Part shown: positions 52,437-60,516 of the stretch, piece after piece
How positions within the stretch are numbered: position 1 is the first letter of the stretch
How the letters are laid out: each line of letters starts with the position of its first letter
Origin: SHVO01 sp050250575
Lineage (GTDB): Bacteria; Pseudomonadota; Alphaproteobacteria; Rhodospirillales; Rhodospirillaceae
Length of the DNA: 64,000 nucleotides
Assembly (NCBI GenBank): GCA_050250575.1
Contig: JBFWOJ010000009.1
Span: 62,001 to 126,000, forward strand
Reading direction: 5' to 3'
Position numbers and translations under genes: made by a program
The notes under the pieces: model-generated
Database searches by the model: none
What the model saw: the letters and a program-made list of their open reading frames with translations, nothing else
Told to the model about the DNA's origin: nothing

Positions 52437-53549
52437 ATGGATCACATCATGAACCTTAAGATGCTTTGCGCCGCGGCGGCTCTTTCCACGCTCGCGGCGC
52501 CGGTGCTCGCGGACGACGCGGGTCCGATCCGCAATCGCACCATCTCCTACGCGACGGTGACCATGCATTGGTCCGTGTATCAGACGCCCGATGCAAAAGC
52601 CGAATGCCCGAACGGTCTCAACGACTACGGCCCGCGCGAAGTGTTCAAGTCGTACTTCGGCGAGGGCGGCGGAAAATCGGTGGTCGACACCCAGCTCGCC
52701 CGGGAGGGGTTCAAATACTTCCCGTTGGATGTCGAAGACAATCTTCCCTACCACCACGCCGCGGGCAGGATCGCCAACGGCATCGATCTCGACGGCAAGG
52801 TCAAGGACGGCGACTTCACGAATCAGGACGGTGAGAAGGGCGTCGATAACAATCTCTACCGCGTCATCGGTTGCGCGCGCATCTATCGCGGCCCGGACGG
52901 CGCCATCTTCTTCTTCGCCACGAAGCAGGTGCGCGACTACACCTTCAATCGCACCATGATCGAAATCACCGAAGTCGACAGCCTTGCCGACGATCCGGAT
53001 GTGACCGTCACCTTCTACCGCGGCATGGATCCGCTGATGCAGGACGCCAGCGGCGCGAACGTCCTGCCGGGCGGCACGCAGCGTCCCGACTTGCGCTTCG
53101 GGAAAAGCCTCATCCGGCGCACCAAGGGAAAGATCGTCGGCGGCACGCTCCGCACTGATCCGATCGAGAACATGCATGTGCCGTGGGAAGTGTTTCCGCC
53201 GGTGCCCGATTATCTGATCATGCGCGGGGCGCGTTTCAGCCTGAAGCTTACGCCCGAGCGCGCCGAGGGCGTGCTCGCCGGCTATGCCGACGTCGAGAAG
53301 ATGTATGCGCACGCGACGACGTGGTCGACGCATCACTTCAGCTACGGCCAGCACGACGCGCCGCGGTTTTACCGCGAGCTGAACCGGATGGCCGATGGCT
53401 ATCCGAACCAGGACGGCGTCATGACCGCCATCTCCTCGGCGTTGCAGTTTAACATGATCCAGGTGTACATCGACCACGGCGAAGCGAAGACCGCTGACCT
53501 TTCGGCGCCGGGTGCGCAGCCGGCCGCGGACGCGGCGCGGGAAAGATGA
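52437..53549 (+). CDS. Secreted protein with calcium-loop-like DxDG motif, paralogue 3
   Basis: 370 residues; an in-frame ATG at 52449 is an equally good start. Signal peptide ending APVLADD. Diverged member of the family at 28986 and 47472: it keeps AAGRIANGIDLDGKVKDGDF, KGVDNNLYRVIGCARIYRG, an LAGYADVEKMY block like GGYQPWRD, and a C-terminal EPDGYPNQDG-like region. The middle (TEVDSLADDPDVTVTFYRGM) parallels the VTVIFDRALEY stretch of paralogue 1. Position before a TonB receptor suggests an envelope role; function unknown. Confidence 0.72.
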   Translation: MDHIMNLKMLCAAAALSTLAAPVLADDAGPIRNRTISYATVTMHWSVYQTPDAKAECPNGLNDYGPREVFKSYFGEGGGKSVVDTQLAREGFKYFPLDVEDNLPYHHAAGRIANGIDLDGKVKDGDFTNQDGEKGVDNNLYRVIGCARIYRGPDGAIFFFATKQVRDYTFNRTMIEITEVDSLADDPDVTVTFYRGMDPLMQDASGANVLPGGTQRPDLRFGKSLIRRTKGKIVGGTLRTDPIENMHVPWEVFPPVPDYLIMRGARFSLKLTPERAEGVLAGYADVEKMYAHATTWSTHHFSYGQHDAPRFYRELNRMADGYPNQDGVMTAISSALQFNMIQVYIDHGEAKTADLSAPGAQPAADAARER

Positions 53550-53842
53550 GTTCGCGGTAAAGGAAAAGTTCCGCGGCCGTGCACTTTTAATGTCAGCGCG
53601 CGCGAGCTCCACCTGTTGCAAAGAAGACGCGGGTGCGAGGCTATTCGATATTGAAGGCCCCTTAGTTACCGTCCGGCCGTTGTCGGCCGCACCGGTATTT
53701 GATATTCGCGGCGCCAAAGCGCGGGCCTGAAACCAAGGCCTGCGCCGGCGAGACGCCCTCACGGCCGATCATCGCCAATTGTCACAGGATCATAGGCACG
53801 CGCGCCGCGTCGGCGGCGACGGGCCAATTGAAGGGGATGCAT

Positions 53843-56773
53843 ATGAACGTACGCGCACGTACATCAAGACTTTCCATGCTGACCATCGCATGCTTGAGCT
53901 CGACCTGCCTCAGCTCGGTCGCGTTTGCTCAAGCGGCGCCGCAGGCCGCCGCATCCGAAGCGGCCGTCGACGAGATCGTCGTTACCGGCACGCGCGTGGT
54001 CCGCGACGGTTACGAAGCGCCGACGCCGGTCTCGGTCATCGGCATCGAACAGCTCGACAACCAGGCCACCTCGAACCTTGCCGACTCGATCAATCAGCTC
54101 CCTACGCTTGTCGGCAGCTCGACGCCGCAGGGCTCGGTGGCGAACACCACCTCCGGCCAGGGCGCCATCAACGGGCTGTCGTTGCGCGGCCTGGGCACGT
54201 CGCGCACGCTGGTGCTGCTCAACGGTCAGCGCACGGTCGGCTCCATCCTCACCGGCGTCGTGGACGTCAGTGAACTTCCGCAGCACCTGATCGAGCGCGT
54301 CGACGTCGTCACCGGCGGCGCCTCCGCCGCCTACGGTTCCGACGCGTTGTCGGGTGTCGTCAACTTCGTGCTCGACACCGATTTCACGGGCGTGAAGGGT
54401 GAAGTCTCGGGCGGCATCACGACCTACGGCGATCAGCCGAACTACAAGGTCAACGCCGCCTACGGCACGCCTTTTGCCGGCGGCCGCGGTCACTTCCTCA
54501 TCTCCGGCGAGCATGTGTGGGACAACGGGCTGCTGATCGGCGACCGCCCGTGGAACCGCGAGGGCCACAGCTTTATCAATAACCCCGCGTACGGGACGGG
54601 CCCCGGTCAGACGACCAGCGTGCCCAACATTCTCAAGACCGAGCGCGTCGCGCTGGGTCCGATCGCCAGCTGGGGCGGCACCTTCGCGGTGCCGGCGAGC
54701 CATCCGCTCTACGGCGTGTCGTTCGGTCCGGGCGGTTCGCAATATCGCCTTGCCATCGGCGATATCGTCCAAGGCCAATTGATGCGCGGCGGCAGCTGGG
54801 AAGCCCAGCAGATCGCCCCGGTGCGCGGCGTCGCCTTCATGCCGCAGCAGAATCGCCAGGATGTATTTGTCCGCGCCAGCTACGACATCTCGGACGAGGT
54901 GCAGGTCTACGGCCACGCCGCGTGGGGCCACCTCGGCTCCTATTCGACCGGCGCGCCGAACTTCTACCCGGGCAATCTTTCGCTGCGGACCGACAACGCG
55001 TTCCTGCCGGCCGCGCTGCGCCCGACCCTGGAGCCGAACGGGGTCGTTACCTCGTTCAACTTCGGCACCATGAACTGGGACCTCGACAGCTTCCACGCCG
55101 TCTACGATCGCCGCGTGTTGCGCTTCCTCGTCGGCGCCGAAGGAAGTTTCGAGGCTGTCGGCAGCGACTGGAACTGGGACATGTACCTCGGCAACGGCGA
55201 AGCCTTCGGCTCGCTGAAGTCGATCGGTGCGCAGGACCGTACGCGCTACGCGCTCGCCGTCGATGCCGTGCGCGGCCCGAACGGCCAGATCGTCTGCCGC
55301 TCGACGCTCACCGATCCGGGCAACGGCTGCGTGCCTTACAACGTATTCGGCACCGGCGTGAACACGCCGGCCGCCGTCGAATACATCCAGGGCCGCTACG
55401 GCTGGAACAACCATCGCCTCAACCAGAAGGTCGCGGCGATCAACTTCGCCGGCGAGCCGTTCTCGACCTGGGCCGGTCCCGTCTCGACGGCCTTCGGGTA
55501 CGAATACCGCAGCGAAAGCATGCGCCAGATTTCGGACCCCGAAGAACAGGCCAATCCGACGATCTGGTTCCAGGCCGCCGGCCAGCCCTATACCGGCAGC
55601 GTGAAGGTCAACGATGTCTATGTCGAAGCCGTCGTTCCGCTCGCGGCCGATGCTCCCTGGGCGAGCGCGCTCGACCTGAACGGCGCCGTCCGCGGCACTC
55701 ACTATTCGACCTATGGCTGGGTCGCGACCTACAAGGTCGGCGCGTCGTGGTCGCCGTTCGAAGACCTGCGCTTCCGCATCACGCAGTCGCGCAACATCCG
55801 CTCGCCTACGCTGGTCGACCTGTATCAGGCCGGCTCGACGTCGCGCAGCTCTTCCACCGATCCGTTCAACGGCAACCGCGCCGTCAACAGCCAGGTCACC
55901 ACACGCGGCAATCCGAACCTGCAGGCTGAAAAATCCAACGACACCGGCGTCGGCGTGGTCTATCAGCCGTCGTGGTTCCCCGGCTTCAGCGCCTCGGTCG
56001 ACTACTATCGCATCAAGATCAACGATGCGGTGAACAGCCTCGGCGCGCAGGACCTCATCAATCTGTGCTTCCAAGGCAATCAGGTGGCGTGCAGCACGTT
56101 CACCCGCAGCGACGTCGGCACGCCCGCCGAACAGATCAACATCAGCGTCCAGCCGCAGAACTTCGCGACGGAACGGGCGAAGGGAGTCGACTTCGAGGCC
56201 AGCTATTCGACTCCGCTGTCGGTCGTATCCGACGGATGGGACGGCGACATCGCCATCCGCTTCCTCGCCACGCACTACATCACCTACACGACGTTCAGCG
56301 GCATTCCCGGCGACATCGTCACCGAGCTCGCCGGCGCGCCCGGCGCGTCGGGCAGCAACATCGGCGGCGGCGGCGGCGGCCTGCCGGATTGGCGCATCAA
56401 CTCGTCGGTCAACTACTCGCTCGATCCGATCAATTTCGGCTTCACCTTCCGCTACCTCTCCGGCGGCAAGGTCGTCCCGACGTGGATCGAATGTCAGACG
56501 GGGTGCCCGGTCTCGAGCGGCCTGCGTCTGACCGTCGACAACAACCACGTCGAGAGCGCGTTGTTCATCGACTTCAACTCGTCCTACAAGTTGGCGCTCG
56601 GCGAGAACGCGGAAACCGAACTGTTCTTCAACGTCCGCAATATCGCCAACTCCGATCCGCCCATCGCCGCGCGCGGCCCGGGCGGCTCCAGCTGGGACTT
56701 CCCGCCCACGAACCAGGGTCTCTACGACATCATGGGCCGCGTCTTCCGCGCGGGCGTGAAGTTCCGGATGTAG
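53843..56773 (+). CDS. TonB-dependent outer-membrane receptor 3
   Basis: 976 residues from the ATG at 53843 (AAGGGG six bases upstream; an ATG at 53837 is possible). Signal peptide (LSSTCLSSVAFAQAAP), TonB box DEIVVTGTRVVRDGYEAPTP, plug RVDVVTGGASAAYGSDALSG, barrel blocks PFSTWAGPVSTAFGYEYRSE and SRNIRSPTLVDLYQAGSTSR. CQTGCPVS near the end, last strand FRAGVKFRM. It is much closer to receptor 4 than to receptors 1 and 2, so these two are a recent tandem pair. The 293 bases upstream contain no gene I can see. Confidence 0.92.
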   Translation: MNVRARTSRLSMLTIACLSSTCLSSVAFAQAAPQAAASEAAVDEIVVTGTRVVRDGYEAPTPVSVIGIEQLDNQATSNLADSINQLPTLVGSSTPQGSVANTTSGQGAINGLSLRGLGTSRTLVLLNGQRTVGSILTGVVDVSELPQHLIERVDVVTGGASAAYGSDALSGVVNFVLDTDFTGVKGEVSGGITTYGDQPNYKVNAAYGTPFAGGRGHFLISGEHVWDNGLLIGDRPWNREGHSFINNPAYGTGPGQTTSVPNILKTERVALGPIASWGGTFAVPASHPLYGVSFGPGGSQYRLAIGDIVQGQLMRGGSWEAQQIAPVRGVAFMPQQNRQDVFVRASYDISDEVQVYGHAAWGHLGSYSTGAPNFYPGNLSLRTDNAFLPAALRPTLEPNGVVTSFNFGTMNWDLDSFHAVYDRRVLRFLVGAEGSFEAVGSDWNWDMYLGNGEAFGSLKSIGAQDRTRYALAVDAVRGPNGQIVCRSTLTDPGNGCVPYNVFGTGVNTPAAVEYIQGRYGWNNHRLNQKVAAINFAGEPFSTWAGPVSTAFGYEYRSESMRQISDPEEQANPTIWFQAAGQPYTGSVKVNDVYVEAVVPLAADAPWASALDLNGAVRGTHYSTYGWVATYKVGASWSPFEDLRFRITQSRNIRSPTLVDLYQAGSTSRSSSTDPFNGNRAVNSQVTTRGNPNLQAEKSNDTGVGVVYQPSWFPGFSASVDYYRIKINDAVNSLGAQDLINLCFQGNQVACSTFTRSDVGTPAEQINISVQPQNFATERAKGVDFEASYSTPLSVVSDGWDGDIAIRFLATHYITYTTFSGIPGDIVTELAGAPGASGSNIGGGGGGLPDWRINSSVNYSLDPINFGFTFRYLSGGKVVPTWIECQTGCPVSSGLRLTVDNNHVESALFIDFNSSYKLALGENAETELFFNVRNIANSDPPIAARGPGGSSWDFPPTNQGLYDIMGRVFRAGVKFRM

Positions 56774-56799
56774 TCGGATCCTTAAGACAACGGCGAAAG

Positions 56800-56838
56800 A
56801 TCGGGCGCCCGGCGGAAGCCGCAGCGCCCGATGCTTTT
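56800..56838 (+). terminator. Rho-independent terminator after receptor 3
   Basis: 9-bp stem ATCGGGCGC (56800-56808) / GCGCCCGAT (56824-56832) with a 15-base loop, followed by GCTTTTTC. A very similar CGGGCGCC hairpin ends receptor 4. Confidence 0.8.
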
Positions 56839-56977
56839 TCAAGGGTGCGCACGGACATTGGCCTAAAAGACACACCCCGGCGCAATCGACACGCCTGGCG
56901 GCCGGCGATTGAGCCCTGTCCTTGAAAGCCGATTCCTGACGGGTCATTCTGGTCACGACGGATATTTGACCGTCCCG

Positions 56978-57235
56978 GGGCGCTATTTTTGGCCCCGAGC
57001 GGGGGGGTGCTCGACATTTCGCCGCGGGATGTGGCCATCGGCATTGGCATGCCGGGGACGCAGGCCCGCAAGCTCACACCGCGACGCCGCACGGCGCCGC
57101 GCCACGGGGTCAAGTACGCGTACGATGTCTCGTTTCCGAAAAAATGATTCGACGGTGCGGCTGTTGACGCCCGCGTGCGTCGGCTCAGCCCGCTGGGGCG
57201 CGGCGGCCATCGCGCAAGCGGTGCCAACGGAGCGA
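56978..57235 (+). pseudogene. Decayed duplicate of the receptor 4 leader (upstream region plus signal peptide)
   Basis: From the ATG at 57125 the frame reads MSRFRKNDSTVRLLTPACVG and then a stretch ending AAAIAQAVPTE, which aligns with the start of receptor 4 (MKTVGRFGKRNSMVRMLTLA ... FAQAAQTAQTE). At DNA level roughly 42 of 58 bases match by hand alignment. The non-coding part is duplicated too: CTATTTTTGGCC at 56983 parallels TTATTTTCGGCC at 57380, and GGCCCGCA at 57064 parallels the one at 57464, so the offset is ~398-400 bases. The remainder of that receptor gene is gone. The rest of 56839-57522 holds no other gene. Confidence 0.6.
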
Positions 57236-57522
57236 CGTGAGCGGCGCGGGCTTGGAAATAAAAGCATTATCAACGGGTTAATCGGCGAGCCGCGCGGGCG
57301 GCGGCAACGACGGCGCTTGAATCCGCTCGCCCGACCGGTCATTCTATTAATTAAGAGTACAAGAACCGCACGGCTGGGGTTATTTTCGGCCGCACGCGGG
57401 GGGAGAAACATTGGTCATCTGTCATGGGTTCGAAGCCGGGCGCCGCGGGCGCATCGGTGTGTGGGCCCGCACACGTCACGCTGCGCCCTCGCGCGGCGGG
57501 CGTTCATGGAGGGGAGTAAATC

Positions 57523-60432
57523 ATGAAGACGGTGGGTCGTTTCGGTAAGCGTAATTCAATGGTCCGGATGCTGACGCTCGCATGCCTGGGCTCGACATGC
57601 TTGAGCTCGGCGGTATTCGCGCAGGCTGCGCAGACGGCGCAGACCGAAGCTGCGGTGGACGAGATCGTCGTTACCGGTACGCGCGTTGTGCGCGACGGTT
57701 ACGAAGCCCCGACACCGGTCTCCGTGATCGGCGTCGAAGCGCTCGATAACGTGGCGACGTCGAACCTCGCCGACTCCATCAACCAGCTGCCTGCGGTCGT
57801 GAACAGCGCGACGCCGCAAACCTCCGCCGCTAATACGACCTCCGGTCAGTCCGCCATCAACGGCCTTTCGCTGCGCGGTCTCGGCGTCTCGCGCACCCTG
57901 GTGCTGTTGAACGGTCAGCGCACCGTCGGTTCGAACCTCACCGGCGCGGTCGACGTCAGCGAACTTCCGCAGCACCTGATCGAGCGCGTCGACGTGGTGA
58001 CCGGCGGCGCTTCAGCCGCCTACGGCTCGGACGCGCTCTCGGGCGTCGTCAACTTCGTGCTCGACACCGATTTCACCGGCCTGAAGGCCGAAGTCTCCGG
58101 CGGTCTCACGACTTACGGCGACGTGCCGAACTACAAGGTGAATGCCGCCTACGGAACGCCGTTCGCCGGCGGCCGCGGCCACTTCCTTCTTTCGGGCGAA
58201 CATGTGTGGGATCACGGCTTGATCGTCTACGATCGTCCCTGGACCCGCGAAGGTCACAGCTTCATCAATAATCCGGCCTTCGTCGCCGGCAACGGCCTTC
58301 CCAGCATCATCAAGACGAACCGCGTCGCGATCGGCAATGCGAGCTGGGGCGGTACCATTGTCTCGGGGCCGCTCAAGGGAACGTCGTTCGGTCCCGGGGG
58401 CTCGATCTATCAGATCGCCTACGGCGACATTTATACCGGCGCTCTGATGCGCGGCGGCAGCTGGGATGCGCTGAACGTCATCTCCGTCCGCGGCGTCGCG
58501 GCGCAGCCGCAACAGAACCGCCAGGACGTCTTCACGCGCGTCAGCTACGACATCAGCGATACCGTGAACGTCTACGCCCAGGCCGCCTGGGGCCACCTGC
58601 ATTCATATTCATCCGGTGCGCCCAACTTCTTCCCGGGCAATCTGACCATCTCGACGGACAACGCCTTCCTGCCTCCATCGCTGCTTCCCGGCCTGCAGCC
58701 GACCGCGACCGTGACGACCTTCACGATGGGCACCCTGAACTGGGACCTCGATAACTTCCGCGCCGTATATGACCGCCGCGTGTTGCGCTTTCTGACCGGC
58801 GCATCGGGATCGTTCGAGACCGGCGAGACCGAGTGGAACTGGGACGCGCACCTTAGCGTCGGTCAAGCCTTTGGGACGCTGCAATCGCGCGGCGCCATCG
58901 ACCGCACGCGTTATCCGCTCGCCGTCGATGCGGTGCGCGCGGCCAATGGGCAGATCGTCTGCCGCTCGACCCTCACCAATCCGACCAACGGCTGCGTGCC
59001 TTACAATGTGTTCGGGATCGGCGTGAACTCCCAGGCCGCGGTCGAATACCTCCAGGGCCGCTACGGATGGAACCTGCAGCGCCTCAATCAGAAGGTCGGC
59101 GCCATCAACTTCGCCGGCGAGCCGTTCTCGACCTGGGCGGGCCCCGTCTCGACCGCGTTCGGCTACGAATATCGCCGCGAGAAGATGCGCCAAGTGGTGG
59201 ACCCGGAAGAAATCGCCAATCCGACCATCTGGTTCCAGGCGGCCGGCCAGCCCTATACCGGCGCCTTCACGGTGCATGATTTCTACGGCGAAACCGTCGT
59301 CCCGCTGGCCGCCGACGCCGCGTGGGCGGACGCGCTCGATCTCAACGGCGCCGTACGCTTCACCCATTACTCCACCTACGGCTCGGTCGTGACGTGGAAA
59401 GCCGGCGCGACCTGGTCGCCGTTCGAAGACCTGCGCTTCCGCTTCACACAGTCGCGCAACATCCGCTCGCCCACGCTCGTGGACCTGTACCAGGCCGGCT
59501 CGACCTCGCGCAGTTCCTCGCTCGATACCTTCAAGACCCCGCCGGTGACCATCAACAGCCAGGTCCTGACCCGCGGTAATCCGAACCTCGGCCCGGAAAA
59601 GTCGAACGACACCGGGATCGGCGTGGTCTACCAGCCGTCGTGGTTCGACGGCTTCAGCATGTCGGTGGATTACTACCGCATCCATATCAAGGACGCGGTG
59701 AATCTGATCGGCGTGCAGGACCTGATCAACTTCTGCGTCGCCGGCAATCAGACCGCCTGCGCCTCGGTGGTCCGCACCGGCACCGGAACGGCCGCCGAGC
59801 AGCTGGAAATCACCGTCCAGCCGCAGAACTTCGCGACCGAACTGGCGCGCGGGATCGACTTCGAGGCCAGCTACAATATGCCGCTCAGCGTCGTCTCCGA
59901 CGGCCTCGACGGCAATCTCGGCATCCGCTTCCTCGCCACGCACTTCATCGACTACAAGACCTTCAGCGGCATCCCCGGCGATATCGAAGTCGAGAACGCG
60001 GGCGTGGCCGGGGGCGGTGGTATCGGCGGCGGCGGCGGCGGCGTGCCGAGCTGGCGTATCAACAGCTCGATCACCTATGCCCTCGATCCGATCAACGTCG
60101 GCCTTGGTTTCCGTTGGATCTCGCGCTCCCTGAACAACGCAACCTGGATCGAATGTCAGACGGGCTGCCCGAACCCCGTCGGCCAGCGCATCACCGTGGA
60201 CGACAACCACGTGGATGCGGCGCTGTTCGTCGACTTCAACGCCGCCTACACCATGGCGCTCGGCGAAACGTCCGAAGCCGAGCTGTTCTTCAATGTCCGC
60301 AACGTCATGAACTCCGATCCGCCGATCCGTGCCGGCGGTCCGGGCGGCTCGAGCTGGGACTTCGCGCCCGCATCGCCCAGCTACGACATCTTGGGCCGCG
60401 TGTTCCGCGCCGGCGTGAAGTTCAAGATGTAA
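57523..60432 (+). CDS. TonB-dependent outer-membrane receptor 4
   Basis: 969 residues, preceded by GGAGGGGAG. Signal peptide (LSSAVFAQAAQ), TonB box DEIVVTGTRVVRDGYEAPTP identical to receptor 3, plug RVDVVTGGASAAYGSDALSG, barrel blocks PFSTWAGPVSTAFGYEYRRE, SRNIRSPTLVDLYQAGSTSR and NPNLGPEKSNDTG. A glycine run (GGGGIGGGGGGVPSW region) occurs in the same late loop as in receptor 3. Ends FRAGVKFKM. High similarity over the full length to receptor 3 indicates recent duplication; loop differences (residues ~255-300) suggest ligand divergence. Confidence 0.92.
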   Translation: MKTVGRFGKRNSMVRMLTLACLGSTCLSSAVFAQAAQTAQTEAAVDEIVVTGTRVVRDGYEAPTPVSVIGVEALDNVATSNLADSINQLPAVVNSATPQTSAANTTSGQSAINGLSLRGLGVSRTLVLLNGQRTVGSNLTGAVDVSELPQHLIERVDVVTGGASAAYGSDALSGVVNFVLDTDFTGLKAEVSGGLTTYGDVPNYKVNAAYGTPFAGGRGHFLLSGEHVWDHGLIVYDRPWTREGHSFINNPAFVAGNGLPSIIKTNRVAIGNASWGGTIVSGPLKGTSFGPGGSIYQIAYGDIYTGALMRGGSWDALNVISVRGVAAQPQQNRQDVFTRVSYDISDTVNVYAQAAWGHLHSYSSGAPNFFPGNLTISTDNAFLPPSLLPGLQPTATVTTFTMGTLNWDLDNFRAVYDRRVLRFLTGASGSFETGETEWNWDAHLSVGQAFGTLQSRGAIDRTRYPLAVDAVRAANGQIVCRSTLTNPTNGCVPYNVFGIGVNSQAAVEYLQGRYGWNLQRLNQKVGAINFAGEPFSTWAGPVSTAFGYEYRREKMRQVVDPEEIANPTIWFQAAGQPYTGAFTVHDFYGETVVPLAADAAWADALDLNGAVRFTHYSTYGSVVTWKAGATWSPFEDLRFRFTQSRNIRSPTLVDLYQAGSTSRSSSLDTFKTPPVTINSQVLTRGNPNLGPEKSNDTGIGVVYQPSWFDGFSMSVDYYRIHIKDAVNLIGVQDLINFCVAGNQTACASVVRTGTGTAAEQLEITVQPQNFATELARGIDFEASYNMPLSVVSDGLDGNLGIRFLATHFIDYKTFSGIPGDIEVENAGVAGGGGIGGGGGGVPSWRINSSITYALDPINVGLGFRWISRSLNNATWIECQTGCPNPVGQRITVDDNHVDAALFVDFNAAYTMALGETSEAELFFNVRNVMNSDPPIRAGGPGGSSWDFAPASPSYDILGRVFRAGVKFKM

Positions 60433-60459
60433 CGGAGAGCATGATTTAGTACGTGTTTC

Positions 60460-60499
60460 CCGGGCGCCTGGCGCGAAGCCACGGCGCCCGGATTTTTTT
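60460..60499 (+). terminator. Rho-independent terminator after receptor 4
   Basis: 9-bp stem CCGGGCGCC (60460-60468) / GGCGCCCGG (60483-60491) followed by ATTTTTTT. Separates the receptor from the amidase gene. Confidence 0.88.
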
Positions 60500-60516
60500 A
60501 GTTCAGGAGAATCGCA

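Noticed and set aside
56335..56390. Repeat or CRISPR-like signal from the glycine-rich stretch in receptors 3 and 4
   Set aside because: It is a GGC/GGT codon run encoding a flexible loop, not an array; no regularly spaced repeats with unique spacers occur in the window.
53864..56956. A 1030-codon open frame on the minus strand opposite receptor 3
   Set aside because: Same artefact of GC-rich coding; the plus strand carries an obvious TonB-dependent receptor.
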